Part shown: one piece after another, positions 1 through 7,679 of the stretch
Position numbering within the stretch: position 1 is the first letter of the stretch
How the letters are laid out: the number at the start of each line of letters is the position of its first letter
From: JBARCX01 sp049794535
GTDB lineage: Bacteria; Pseudomonadota; Gammaproteobacteria; Xanthomonadales; Rhodanobacteraceae
DNA: 13,670 nt
Assembly (NCBI GenBank): GCA_049794535.1
Contig: JBARCX010000129.1
Span: 1 to 13,670, forward strand
Direction: 5' to 3'
Notes under the pieces: generated by a model
The model's database searches: none
What the model saw: only the letters and a program-made list of their open reading frames with translations
Told to the model about the DNA's origin: nothing
Translations under genes and position numbers: made by a program

Positions 1-287
1 CTGACCATGCCCTTCTTGTCGGCCGAAGGATCCGACGGATCGTGCTCCTCACGCTCCACAGAATCGGTCCCCACCATGACCGGCTCGGATGGAACGCCGA
101 GACCGGCCGGCCCGAGCGTGGCATCGAAACTGGCCCCATACGGTGCAGCGACATGCATCAGGCGCGCGGCACGACCTGGTGGATTGGGCGTATTAGCAAT
201 GGCGATGTTATGGCTGGCTGCTTCGAGGCGTAGGCGCTCGAACTCCAGTCCGAAACGTGTTGCGGTAAAGATCGAATCCACCACCAT
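1..287 (-). CDS. flgC: Flagellar proximal rod protein FlgC (partial, C-terminal part beyond the left edge)
   Basis: FlgC forms part of the proximal rod of the flagellar basal body, in the periplasm. Only the first 95 codons are inside the window; the gene runs off the left end. The visible protein starts MVVDSIFTATRFGLEFERLR. It keeps the rod-protein N-terminal pattern in altered form (EAASHNIAIANTPNPPGR where relatives read roughly ASNLANANTP-GY), and near the cut end it has DPSDPSADKKGMV, close to the DPxxPxADxxGYV block typical of FlgC. The ATG at 287-285 follows a GGGAGG ribosome site that overlaps the end of flgB, with only 2 bases between the genes. Its position directly after flgB supports the name. 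The N-terminal motif is divergent, so a degenerate FlgC is possible. By the usual flgB-flgC-fliE order, fliE may be the next gene outside the window (inference). Confidence 0.8.
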   Translation of the reverse strand, partial: MVVDSIFTATRFGLEFERLRLEAASHNIAIANTPNPPGRAARLMHVAAPYGASFDATLGPAGLGVPSEPVMVGTDSVEREEHDPSDPSADKKGMV

Positions 288-289
288 GT

Positions 290-661
290 TTAGTCCCTCC
301 CGGACATGGCTAATTGCATCAAGGCGAAACGCCGCGACATCACCGTCGTCAGCGATTGAAAATCCACATCGGCGGTTTGCAGCTCAGCCACTTCACCGTC
401 GAGGTTCACCGGGGCGGTGAGGTCAGGATCGGCCGCGTGCACAGTCGCGCCAAGCGACTTCACAGTCATACCTTCCAGACGCTCGGTTCCCATCGATGGT
501 TGCTCCGCGGCTTGCCGCAATAAGCCCGTCGCTTGCGCAAAATCCGCGCGTTGTACCCGATAACCGGGCACATCCACGTTGGCGATGTTTACGCTCGCAA
601 CTTCAGCCCGCACGCGCGCCATGCTGATACCCAGACGCAAGGCTTCGGTAGTCAGATCCAT
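290..661 (-). CDS. flgB: Flagellar proximal rod protein FlgB
   Basis: FlgB is a proximal rod subunit of the basal body and is exported by the flagellar type III apparatus. The protein has 123 residues, slightly short for the family (about 130-140). It shows the conserved rod motif NIANVDVPGYRVQRADF at about residues 25-41 and a C-terminal helix (ADVDFQSLTTVMSRRFALMQ) of the kind used by rod proteins for coiled packing. I chose the ATG at 661 because AAGGATG lies just upstream and the protein then begins MDLTTEALRLG. A longer frame open from 790 would overlap flgI, and its extra 43 residues look nothing like FlgB. The gene lies 25 bases after flgI and 2 bases before flgC, the largest and one of the smallest gaps in this unit. 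Confidence 0.9.
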   Translation of the reverse strand: MDLTTEALRLGISMARVRAEVASVNIANVDVPGYRVQRADFAQATGLLRQAAEQPSMGTERLEGMTVKSLGATVHAADPDLTAPVNLDGEVAELQTADVDFQSLTTVMSRRFALMQLAMSGRD

Positions 662-686
662 AGGAACATCCTTATGACAAGCCGCT

Positions 687-1802
687 TCATTGAATAACCA
701 GTTCGCCGCGTAGCGCGCCGGCGTCCTTGATCGATTGCAAAATCGTGATGACGTCACGCGTGGACAAATGGATAGCGCGCAGCGCAGCAATCAAATCAGC
801 CACAGTGGCTCCATTCGGAATGCTCACAACACGTGCTTCCGGGTCCTGGACGTTGATGTTGGCTTGCGGCACAACCGCCGTGCCGATATTCCGCGACGGA
901 TTCACGATCACGCCGTCCGGCTGCGAGACCAGATAATCGGTTTGCACTTGAATGCGTAGATCGCCCTGCGAGATCGTTACAGCACCCAGGCGCACATCCC
1001 CACCGGACACGACTGTTCCGGTGCGCTCGTTGACAACCACACGGGCGATCTCATCCGGTGACACCGGTACGTTTTCGATCTGCGAGATGGCCTGGACCAA
1101 ATCACGTGGTGGCGTTGCGAACGTCACCCGGACCTTGCCCGCATGCTCGGCTATCGCATCAACACCCGCATTCCGACGCAGCGATTCGGCGATGCGCTCA
1201 GCCGTAGTGAAATCCGGCTGATACAGCACAACGTCCAGCGTGCGGCCGTCTTCTGCTAGACCCAGCGGGGCTTCACGCTCGACCTCAGCGCCATCCGGTA
1301 CGCGGCCGACCGTGGGGTGGTTCTTCTGCTCCGAACTGCCGAATGCATGAACCTCGTAACCACCTACCGACAATGCACCCTGCGCCAACGCATAGAGCTT
1401 GCCGTCTGGGCCATCCAATGGAGTCAGCAGCAGAATGCCGCCGCTGAGGCTACGTGCATCGCCGAGCGAAGATACGGACACATCCAGCTTCTGCCCCGAC
1501 TCGGCGAACGGCGGCAGCGTCGCCGTCACCATGACCGCCGCAACGTTCTTGCTGTTCAGATCATCCGGACTGATGTTGACGCCGAAATGGCTGAGCGTAT
1601 TGGCGACAGACTGAATCGTCAGCCGGTTCTTGCTGCTATCGCCGGTACCGGCCAAGCCAATGACCAGGCCATAGCCGGCCAAAGCGTTATCGCGCACGCC
1701 TTGAACACGCGCGATTTCCTTGAGCCGCACGCTGTAGTTCTCAGATGATGCGACGCCGCAAGAGAACAACAGCAGCAAGAGAAAAGTAAAGATACGACTC
1801 AT
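687..1802 (-). CDS. flgI: Flagellar P-ring protein FlgI
   Basis: FlgI assembles the P ring around the distal rod in the peptidoglycan layer; it is secreted by Sec and helped by the chaperone FlgA. The 371-residue protein has normal family length. A signal peptide covers about residues 1-20 (MSR then a leucine-rich stretch). It is followed by the very typical VRLKEIARVQGVRDN, GYGLVIGLAGTGDSS, and a C-terminal DVITILQSIKDAGAL block. The ATG at 1802 overlaps the flgH stop by four bases (ATGA), so translation is probably coupled. An oddity is an LFSC near the end of the hydrophobic stretch, which resembles a lipobox but has phenylalanine where a small residue is expected; cleavage by signal peptidase I after VASS is more likely. 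The neighbours flgA and flgH encode its chaperone and the L ring. Confidence 0.97.
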   Translation of the reverse strand: MSRIFTFLLLLLFSCGVASSENYSVRLKEIARVQGVRDNALAGYGLVIGLAGTGDSSKNRLTIQSVANTLSHFGVNISPDDLNSKNVAAVMVTATLPPFAESGQKLDVSVSSLGDARSLSGGILLLTPLDGPDGKLYALAQGALSVGGYEVHAFGSSEQKNHPTVGRVPDGAEVEREAPLGLAEDGRTLDVVLYQPDFTTAERIAESLRRNAGVDAIAEHAGKVRVTFATPPRDLVQAISQIENVPVSPDEIARVVVNERTGTVVSGGDVRLGAVTISQGDLRIQVQTDYLVSQPDGVIVNPSRNIGTAVVPQANINVQDPEARVVSIPNGATVADLIAALRAIHLSTRDVITILQSIKDAGALRGELVIQ

Positions 1803-2389
1803 ATCAAGCCCAGCCAGCGAGTAATGCGATAGAGGATGCTGTGACGTTGCGCCGCCGAGATATCACCGTGCCCAGTGAACTCGATGTTCGCCTCGCTGAT
1901 GCGATTGGAGCGAATGGTGTTGTTGGGCGAGATGTCTTCCGACCTCACCAGTCCGTTCAAGATGAATTGCTGCTTTTCACCATTCACGGCCACTGTTTGC
2001 GCGCCGTGAATGCGCAACATGCCGTCACCTTCAATAGCCACCACGCGCACAGCTAGCTGTGCTTGCAAGCTGCCGGCACGTGTGGTGTTTCCCTGGCCAG
2101 CATCGTCGCCGGACAGCCCAAGGCCATAGGTGTGACTGCCGTTATGCGTCTGCGTGGTGGCTCCCAGCTGTACGCCACCGCTCGCGTCAGTGTTAGCGCT
2201 GGCCGTAGCACTCGCGGTCTCGGTAACGATTACCGTCAAGGTGTCGCCCACCTGATGCGCGCGCCGGTCTGCCGCCAGACCATGGTAGGCGTCCGGATCG
2301 ATCATCGAACCTGGCGTAATCTGCGCATGCGCGGCAAAACTACCAAGCGCGTACAGCAAGCCACCGATCAAGCAATATTTAATCGACAA
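1799..2389 (-). CDS. flgH: Flagellar L-ring protein FlgH, lacking a lipobox cysteine
   Basis: FlgH forms the L ring in the outer membrane, the bushing through which the rod passes. The 196-residue protein ends with the characteristic block DISPNNTIRSNRISEANIEF, then GHGDISAAQ and RITRWLG, and it has VGDTLTVIVTETASA near residues 47-61. The start is a TTG at 2389 preceded, at nine bases, by a perfect AAGGAG (2399-2404). An in-frame stop two codons upstream excludes a longer protein, and there is no nearby ATG. The gene overlaps flgA by 11 bases and flgI by four. The N-terminus is hydrophobic and ends LGSFAAHAQ, a signal peptidase I site. Most FlgH proteins are lipoproteins with LxGC at this point; here the only nearby cysteine is residue 6, before the hydrophobic core, so lipidation seems unlikely. 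Confidence 0.95.
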   Translation of the reverse strand: MSIKYCLIGGLLYALGSFAAHAQITPGSMIDPDAYHGLAADRRAHQVGDTLTVIVTETASATASANTDASGGVQLGATTQTHNGSHTYGLGLSGDDAGQGNTTRAGSLQAQLAVRVVAIEGDGMLRIHGAQTVAVNGEKQQFILNGLVRSEDISPNNTIRSNRISEANIEFTGHGDISAAQRHSILYRITRWLGLI

Positions 2390-3092
2390 CTTTCACCACT
2401 CCTTTGTCGGTAATACGTACGCGTACAGGGGCTTCGGCGCCATCGACCAGTACGGAAACCGTATCGCCGGTGTTGCCTTGCCCAATCGCCGTACCTTTCG
2501 CCTGCATCTGTATGGACCCGTACGCCACCATGACCTGCACGCGGTCGCGTCGGTCGACGTCGGGTATATGTTCGAAGTCTTCACGCACGGCCGGGCTTCC
2601 CGCCACCACGGAATGGCGCAAGCGCATACCATCGAGGTCGTGTGGATCTGCAATGACATTGCCCTGTAGCCCCGCAACATCAGCGTCATGCGGAACGAAC
2701 TTGAGCGCAGAAGCCACCGCACCGAGCTGGGCATCGGCCGCATAACTCAGTACATCGTGATGAACACTCAGCGCGAACCAGACGGTTGCCGAACGCACGA
2801 CCTCGCCATTCACGCTGATATCGACTGGCACACTCACGCGTGAGCGCGGCCAACGTCCCGTCGGTTGGCGCACATGCAATGTAAGCGTGCCGGGCAAAAC
2901 CAGCACATCTTCAGGCGTACCGACCAACGACACCTGCGCCATGGCGCGACTATCACCAAGACGCGCGTCCAACTCAGCGCGCGCAGCCTCCACGATGCGT
3001 GCCGACGCCACGCGCTGCAACGCTGGCGACGCCAGCAGTGGCGGCGACATGATCAGCAAAAACATAGTCAGGAGGCTGCGCCGCATGATCAC
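2379..3092 (-). CDS. flgA: P-ring assembly chaperone FlgA
   Basis: FlgA is a periplasmic chaperone for P-ring (FlgI) assembly. The 237-residue product has a Sec signal peptide (MRRSLLTMFLLIMSPPLLAS) and a C-terminal SAF-type/FlgA domain seen from about residue 110: SYAADAQLGAVASALKFVP, then a region with RHSVVAGSP, and a final strand pattern SIQMQAKGTAIGQGNTGD followed by VRVRITDKGVVKVVD. The first candidate start is GTG at 3092, overlapping the flgG stop by four bases (GTGA). An ATG six bases downstream (3086) gives a neater signal peptide. No strong ribosome site is visible for either, so coupled translation from flgG is likely. Its place between flgG and flgH matches the flgF-flgG-flgA-flgH order I recall from alphaproteobacteria. 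Length is typical for the family. Confidence 0.93.
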   Translation of the reverse strand: MIMRRSLLTMFLLIMSPPLLASPALQRVASARIVEAARAELDARLGDSRAMAQVSLVGTPEDVLVLPGTLTLHVRQPTGRWPRSRVSVPVDISVNGEVVRSATVWFALSVHHDVLSYAADAQLGAVASALKFVPHDADVAGLQGNVIADPHDLDGMRLRHSVVAGSPAVREDFEHIPDVDRRDRVQVMVAYGSIQMQAKGTAIGQGNTGDTVSVLVDGAEAPVRVRITDKGVVKVVD

Positions 3093-3856
3093 TGGCGCAA
3101 GTTGTTGATGGTGTCGAGGATTTGATCCGATGCCTGCAACACGCGTGCATTCAGCTGATAAGCACGCTGTGCTATGACCAACGTAGCCATCTCGCTGACC
3201 ATGTCCACGTTCGAGCCTTCCAACGACCCCTGCAGAATGCTGCCCACGCCGCTGTCGTTAGGCTTGCCCACGCTGGGGTCGCCAGATGCCTGCGTCGGCA
3301 TGAAGTTATTGCTGCCTACCGACTGCAGTCCTTCCGGTGATGGGAAGGTGCTGAGTTCGAATGTACCAAGCAATGTTTGATTAGTACTGCCACCCACCGT
3401 CGCATTGATCTGACCATTCTGGTTGATCGTGATATTGCTCGCGTCTGGCGGAATCTGGATTTCTTGGGAGAGGCGGCTGCCATCTGCTGTCGCCAGATAG
3501 CCACCACTGTCGACATGCAACTGACCATCGCGCGTATAGAGATGGTTACCGTTGGCATCCACCACTTCCAGGAAGCCATCGCCCTGAATGCCGATGTCCC
3601 ACGTATTGCCGGTTTGCGACATTTGGCCTTGCGAGAACACCGCGCTGGTCGAAACGATTTCCGTACCAGCACCGGAATGCTCGGGAGACAACCCCGCCTG
3701 CACCTGCGACGGCGAGATAACGGCAATATCCCCGAACGAGACGCGCTGGCTCTTGAAGCCCGGGGTCTGCATATTCGAGATATTGTTCGACAGTGTGTCG
3801 ATCTGCGACTGCTGGCTCTGGAGACCGGATGTGGCGATATAAAGTGCGTCGATCAT
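3089..3856 (-). CDS. flgG: Flagellar distal rod protein FlgG
   Basis: FlgG builds the distal rod, the drive shaft that crosses the P and L rings. The 255-residue protein is close to the usual 260. It begins MIDALYIATSGLQSQQSQID and carries the rod/hook N-terminal motif LSNNISNMQTPGFKSQRVSF, then the central GIQGDGFLEV typical of FlgF and FlgG, and ends with the C-terminal helix QGSLEGSNVDMVSEMATLV followed by AQRAYQLNARVLQASDQIL. The ATG at 3856 has TAAGGA eight bases upstream; that ribosome site contains the stop codon of flgF, nine bases away. The C-terminus overlaps the flgA start by four bases. It is told from FlgF by SNVDMVSEM and by the full-length RAYQLNA helix. There is nothing unusual in it. 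Confidence 0.97.
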   Translation of the reverse strand: MIDALYIATSGLQSQQSQIDTLSNNISNMQTPGFKSQRVSFGDIAVISPSQVQAGLSPEHSGAGTEIVSTSAVFSQGQMSQTGNTWDIGIQGDGFLEVVDANGNHLYTRDGQLHVDSGGYLATADGSRLSQEIQIPPDASNITINQNGQINATVGGSTNQTLLGTFELSTFPSPEGLQSVGSNNFMPTQASGDPSVGKPNDSGVGSILQGSLEGSNVDMVSEMATLVIAQRAYQLNARVLQASDQILDTINNLRQ

Positions 3857-3865
3857 GATGCGTCC

Positions 3866-4543
3866 TTAGGAGTTTTCGCCGATGTGATTGATGCCTGCTT
3901 GCATGGCTTCGTCATATGCCTGAATAGCGCGCTGTACGGACTGAGCGTGACGCGTCAACGCCATCAGCCGCACGATCTCTTCGCCTGGATCGACATTGGA
4001 CTGCTCCAACGCCCCCTGGCGAACGCGCCCGTTCCATTCCGCTTCCGATCCCTTGTAGCTGTAGAGACCGTTACCCATTTCGCGTAATGCGTTGGGCGTG
4101 CCGATACCCACCACACGCAACGTGTCGACGCTATCGGCACCATCGACGATCTCACCGGTGGCACTGATATGAACATTGGAATGCTTAAGCGTGATGGGGC
4201 CTGATTGCCCTTGCACCGGGTGACCTGCCGCATCGACCAGCTGCTGATCGGCGTCGAGGTGAAACTGGCCATTTCGCGTCAGCATCTGCTGGCCATCGAC
4301 ATCGACCACAAAAAATCCTGGCCCTTGAATGGCGACATCCAACGAATGTCCGGTGGTCGACAAGCTGCCATCGGCGAGATTCAAGGTGGGCGTTGAATCG
4401 AGTACACCGGTCTTGAAATCGGTCTGCAAACGCTCGGCGCGATAACCCGTTGTGCGCATGTTGGCCACGTTCTGGCTGAGCACGTCGAGTGCTTCGACGT
4501 CGTTGCTCAAGTACTGCGCGATTCCGGAAACAACGTTGCTCAT
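3866..4543 (-). CDS. flgF: Flagellar proximal rod protein FlgF
   Basis: FlgF is the rod protein between the proximal part (FlgB, FlgC) and FlgG. The 225-residue product is somewhat short (about 245-250 is usual). It has the N-terminal rod motif LSQNVANMRTTGYRAERLQT, the central DVAIQGPGFFVVDVDGQQ with LTRNGQFHLDADQQLV typical of FlgF/FlgG, and the C-terminal block QGALEQSNVDPGEEIVRLMA. A start at ATG 4543 fits because a TAAGGA ribosome site sits five bases upstream; its first three bases are the stop of flhA. It lies immediately before flgG, as in most flagellar clusters. FlgF and FlgG are paralogues; FlgF is favoured by position, by NVDPGEEIV instead of NVDMVSEM, and by the shorter length. 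Confidence 0.92.
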   Translation of the reverse strand: MSNVVSGIAQYLSNDVEALDVLSQNVANMRTTGYRAERLQTDFKTGVLDSTPTLNLADGSLSTTGHSLDVAIQGPGFFVVDVDGQQMLTRNGQFHLDADQQLVDAAGHPVQGQSGPITLKHSNVHISATGEIVDGADSVDTLRVVGIGTPNALREMGNGLYSYKGSEAEWNGRVRQGALEQSNVDPGEEIVRLMALTRHAQSVQRAIQAYDEAMQAGINHIGENS

Positions 4544-4551
4544 GCTTATCC

Positions 4552-6609
4552 TTAGGCGGCGACAGCGGTCACGGTTCCGAAGGCCTTGACCATGACGGTC
4601 GAGGGCACTTCATTGATGCCAAGCACGGTGACGTGCGGGAGACTGCGTTGAATCAATGCGCGCAGATGGCGGCGCACCATGCTCGGGCAGAGCAATACAG
4701 GCAGGTGGTTGCGCGCCATCATCGCTTCCGATTGCTTGGCCAGGCCGCCAAGTAGCGCTTCCAACTGGCCAAGATCACCGATCAGCGCACCTGCCCCTTC
4801 GCGCTGCCGTACGGCGGATACGATCGCGCGCTCCAACTCCGGCGCGAGCGTCAATACATGCAACTCACCTTGCGTATTACTTACTCGCTGACAGATAGCC
4901 GGGCCTAGGCGTTCACGTACGCGCTCGACCAATTCTTCGGTTTGCTTGAGCGTCTTGCCTGCATCAACTAACACTTCAAGAATGGTCTCGACATTGCGGA
5001 TGCTGACCTGCTCGCGCAGTAACTGCTGCAGTACTTTCTGCACGTCGGTGTACGACATCACGCCCGGAATCAATTCATCGACCAACGAAGGTTGTTGCTC
5101 ACGCACACGAGCCACCAGTCGCTCGGTCTCAGCACGGGTCAGCAGTTCGGGCGCATGACGCTTGACCACTTCACCCAGGTGGGTGATGAGCACCGTCTCC
5201 GGATCAACCAGGGTGTAACCAGCGCCGCGTGCGTATTGTTTTTGATCGGGGCTGATCCATTGCGCGGGCAAGCCATACGCCGGATCACGCGTCTCACGCC
5301 CTTCCAGCTTCGGACGTTTGCCGCCAGGATTGATCGCCAGCAGCGCGTCGAAACGCAGCTCTCCGCGGCCGACACGCGAACCCTGCACCAGGATGTCGTA
5401 GGCATCCTCGGCCAGCGGCGAACCCTGAATCAACTTGACCTTCGGCAAGATAAAACCGCAATCCAAAACGAACTGCTTACGGAACGTGCCGATGCGATCG
5501 CCAAGATCCAGGCCGCGCGCCTTATACGTTGCGGCGATTCCACTACCCAAATGAATTTCGATCGGCTCTATCGTCAGCAGCCGATAGAGATCTTCCTCAT
5601 CACGCTTGGCCGATGGCTCTGGCTCAGAAGGCTTCTCGGTCTCTGCGGCGGCGTTGGATCGCGCAACGTAGAACGTCAAGCTGCCTATACCAAGCAAAAC
5701 CAGCAACACCGGCCACGCCGGTAACCCAGGCAGAAAGAGCAAGCAAGCCAGCGACAGCGACACGATCAATAAGGTGCGTGAGTTCGAAAGCACCTGACGG
5801 GCAATTTCGGTACCGAGTTGGGCGTCCGACGCCGCACGCGTAATGATGATGCCCGTAGCGACGGCGATCACCAGTGACGGAATCTGCGTCACGATGCCAT
5901 CGCCAACCGTCAACAACGTATAGCGATGCGCGGCATCGGCCCACGGTAAACCGTGCTGCACCATGCCGACGGCAAGACCGCCGATGATGTCGATCAGGAT
6001 GATCATGATGCCGGCGATAGCATCACCTTTGACAAACTTGGTAGCGCCGTCCATCGCACCGTAGAAGCTGGCTTCCTTTTCGACCTGGCTGCGGCGACGC
6101 TTCGCCTCATGCTCGTCGATCAGCCCCATGTTCATGTCGGCATCGATGCTCATCTGCTTGCCGGGCATGCTGTCCAAAGTGAAGCGTGCCGCCACTTCAG
6201 CGACGCGCTGCGCGCCGCTGGTCACCACGACGTACTGCACGACCACCAGGATCAAAAACACCACCAGGCCGATGACGTAGTTGCCACCCACCACGTAAGC
6301 GCCAATGGCGTTGATGACACGACCCGCATTGCCACTGTCCAGAATCAGGCGTGTCGCTGAAATATTCAGCGCCAAGCGGAACAACGTGGTGATGAGTAGC
6401 AACGACGGGAATGTCGAAAAGCTCAAAGGCGTATCGGTGAAGAACGTGATCAAAAGCACCAGCAATGCGCCGGTGAAGTTGAGTACGAGCAGAAAATCAA
6501 GCAGCGCCGGCGGGATCGGCGTGAACAGGATGACCAGAATGCCGATCATCGCAATCACGAGGATCACGTCACGTTTACCGCTCCACAACTGGCCGAACAA
6601 CGTATTCAC
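4552..6609 (-). CDS. flhA: Flagellar export gate protein FlhA
   Basis: FlhA is the largest membrane component of the flagellar type III export gate; its cytoplasmic ring docks chaperone-substrate complexes. From the chosen GTG at 6609 the protein has 685 residues, the normal size. The N-terminal half contains about eight membrane segments (residues 15 to about 315). The FHIPEP family signature lies at about 135-158 (RVAEVAARFTLDSMPGKQM then SIDAD), followed by the conserved cytoplasmic loop FYGAMDGATKFVKGDAIAGI (182-201). The C-terminal half (from about 340) is soluble. The GTG overlaps the flhB stop (GTGA) and has AGGA seven bases upstream. A longer frame opens at an ATG at 6705, but that would overlap flhB by 100 bases and add 32 residues unlike FlhA. 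The flgF gene follows after eight bases. Confidence 0.96.
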   Translation of the reverse strand: MNTLFGQLWSGKRDVILVIAMIGILVILFTPIPPALLDFLLVLNFTGALLVLLITFFTDTPLSFSTFPSLLLITTLFRLALNISATRLILDSGNAGRVINAIGAYVVGGNYVIGLVVFLILVVVQYVVVTSGAQRVAEVAARFTLDSMPGKQMSIDADMNMGLIDEHEAKRRRSQVEKEASFYGAMDGATKFVKGDAIAGIMIILIDIIGGLAVGMVQHGLPWADAAHRYTLLTVGDGIVTQIPSLVIAVATGIIITRAASDAQLGTEIARQVLSNSRTLLIVSLSLACLLFLPGLPAWPVLLVLLGIGSLTFYVARSNAAAETEKPSEPEPSAKRDEEDLYRLLTIEPIEIHLGSGIAATYKARGLDLGDRIGTFRKQFVLDCGFILPKVKLIQGSPLAEDAYDILVQGSRVGRGELRFDALLAINPGGKRPKLEGRETRDPAYGLPAQWISPDQKQYARGAGYTLVDPETVLITHLGEVVKRHAPELLTRAETERLVARVREQQPSLVDELIPGVMSYTDVQKVLQQLLREQVSIRNVETILEVLVDAGKTLKQTEELVERVRERLGPAICQRVSNTQGELHVLTLAPELERAIVSAVRQREGAGALIGDLGQLEALLGGLAKQSEAMMARNHLPVLLCPSMVRRHLRALIQRSLPHVTVLGINEVPSTVMVKAFGTVTAVAA

Positions 6610-7679
6610 GAAAAGATCCTGTTGCCGGGACGCTTCATCAACCACCGATAGATCGGGGCCAATGACTTGTAGAGATGGGGAGGTACTGCGCGATCGACCT
6701 TGCATTCCTTAAACAGCGCACGCGCCAGTTCGGGGGAGCGCAAGCAAGGCACGCCGGCACGTGCAGCCGTCATGCGCATACGTGCCGCTACGGCATCACT
6801 GCCTTTGGAGAGCACAACCGGCGAACGCATGGTCTTAGGGCGATACTTCAGCGCAATCGCCAAGTGAGTCGGATTGGTTAGTACGATGTCCGCATCTGGC
6901 ACCCTGCGTACCGAACGCGAATGTTTCATCAGCTCCGCCATCAGTCGTTTACGTTTATGACGGATGTCCGGATCACCCTCACGCCGTTTGACCTCATCTT
7001 TAAGATCACGACGACTCATGCGCAGCTTGCGGATGTATTCCTTGCGCGTAAACCACAGGTCGAACAATGCTACGAAAGCGAGCATCACCAGCATCCATGT
7101 GGTTACCTGGACATAGGTGGAGCGCAACAACTGCCCGATGCTCGATGGCGCGGCAAATGCCGCCGCCTGCACTTTGTGGCTGATCCCCGGAGCCAGCATC
7201 CAGGCCATGCTTACGATCAATCCCAGCTTGAGGCTGAGCTTGAACAACTCCCACAACAAACGCAGGGTGAAGAGGCGCTTGGCACCTTGCACTGGATTGA
7301 GCCGACTGAAGTCCGGCTTAAGCGGCGTTGTACTGAAAATGGGGCCGGTCTGCATCAAGTTGGCGACGAGCGCCGCGACGAGCACTGCAATGACGATGGG
7401 CACCATCGCCTGCCAGGTCGGCTGGTACGTCTGCTCCAGCCAACGGAAAAGGCTGGCCGATGGCGTGGGTGCATTCCCCGCCATCAATAAGGTACGGCTC
7501 ACTGAGCGTGCCAGCGCTGATGCCAGCTGATAACACGCCGCCGCGAACGCGATGCTGAAAACGATGATCACGACGATGCCGCTGAGATCCGCACTCCGCG
7601 GTACTTGCCCACGGTCGCGCGCTTCCTGCAAACGGAATTCGGTTGGCTTCTCGGTCTTGCTCTGGTCGTCATCGGCCAT
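6606..7679 (-). CDS. flhB: Flagellar export switch protein FlhB
   Basis: FlhB is a membrane protein of the export apparatus. Its self-cleaving cytoplasmic domain switches export from rod/hook to filament substrates. The 357-residue protein begins with the typical MADDDQSKTEKPTEFRLQEA (KTEKPT pattern). It has four membrane segments, near residues 33-60, 88-110, 143-165 and 190-210, and then the basic linker YIRKLRMSRRDLKDEVKRRE. The autocleavage motif NPTH is at residues 269-272, the same numbering as in E. coli, followed by LAIALKY. The start ATG at 7679 shares one base with the fliR stop (TGATG). The end overlaps the flhA start by four bases. All key residues seem present, so it should cleave normally. 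Confidence 0.97.
   Translation of the reverse strand: MADDDQSKTEKPTEFRLQEARDRGQVPRSADLSGIVVIIVFSIAFAAACYQLASALARSVSRTLLMAGNAPTPSASLFRWLEQTYQPTWQAMVPIVIAVLVAALVANLMQTGPIFSTTPLKPDFSRLNPVQGAKRLFTLRLLWELFKLSLKLGLIVSMAWMLAPGISHKVQAAAFAAPSSIGQLLRSTYVQVTTWMLVMLAFVALFDLWFTRKEYIRKLRMSRRDLKDEVKRREGDPDIRHKRKRLMAELMKHSRSVRRVPDADIVLTNPTHLAIALKYRPKTMRSPVVLSKGSDAVAARMRMTAARAGVPCLRSPELARALFKECKVDRAVPPHLYKSLAPIYRWLMKRPGNRIFS

Noticed and set aside
662..790. An N-terminal extension of FlgB opening inside flgI
   Set aside because: The ATG at 661 has a good AAGGATG site and gives a normal FlgB; the extension is read inside flgI in another frame.
1740..1802. FlgI as a lipoprotein because of LFSC in its signal peptide
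   Set aside because: Phenylalanine at the -2 position is a poor lipobox, and FlgI is normally a soluble periplasmic protein released by signal peptidase I.
3377..4087. A 236-codon plus-strand frame across flgG and flgF
   Set aside because: It runs antisense to two certain flagellar genes with clear motifs, and its product resembles no protein I know.
6610..6705. An upstream ATG that would give FlhA 32 more residues
   Set aside because: It would overlap flhB by 100 bases, the extra residues do not look like FlhA, and the GTG at 6609 has a good ribosome site and gives the normal length.
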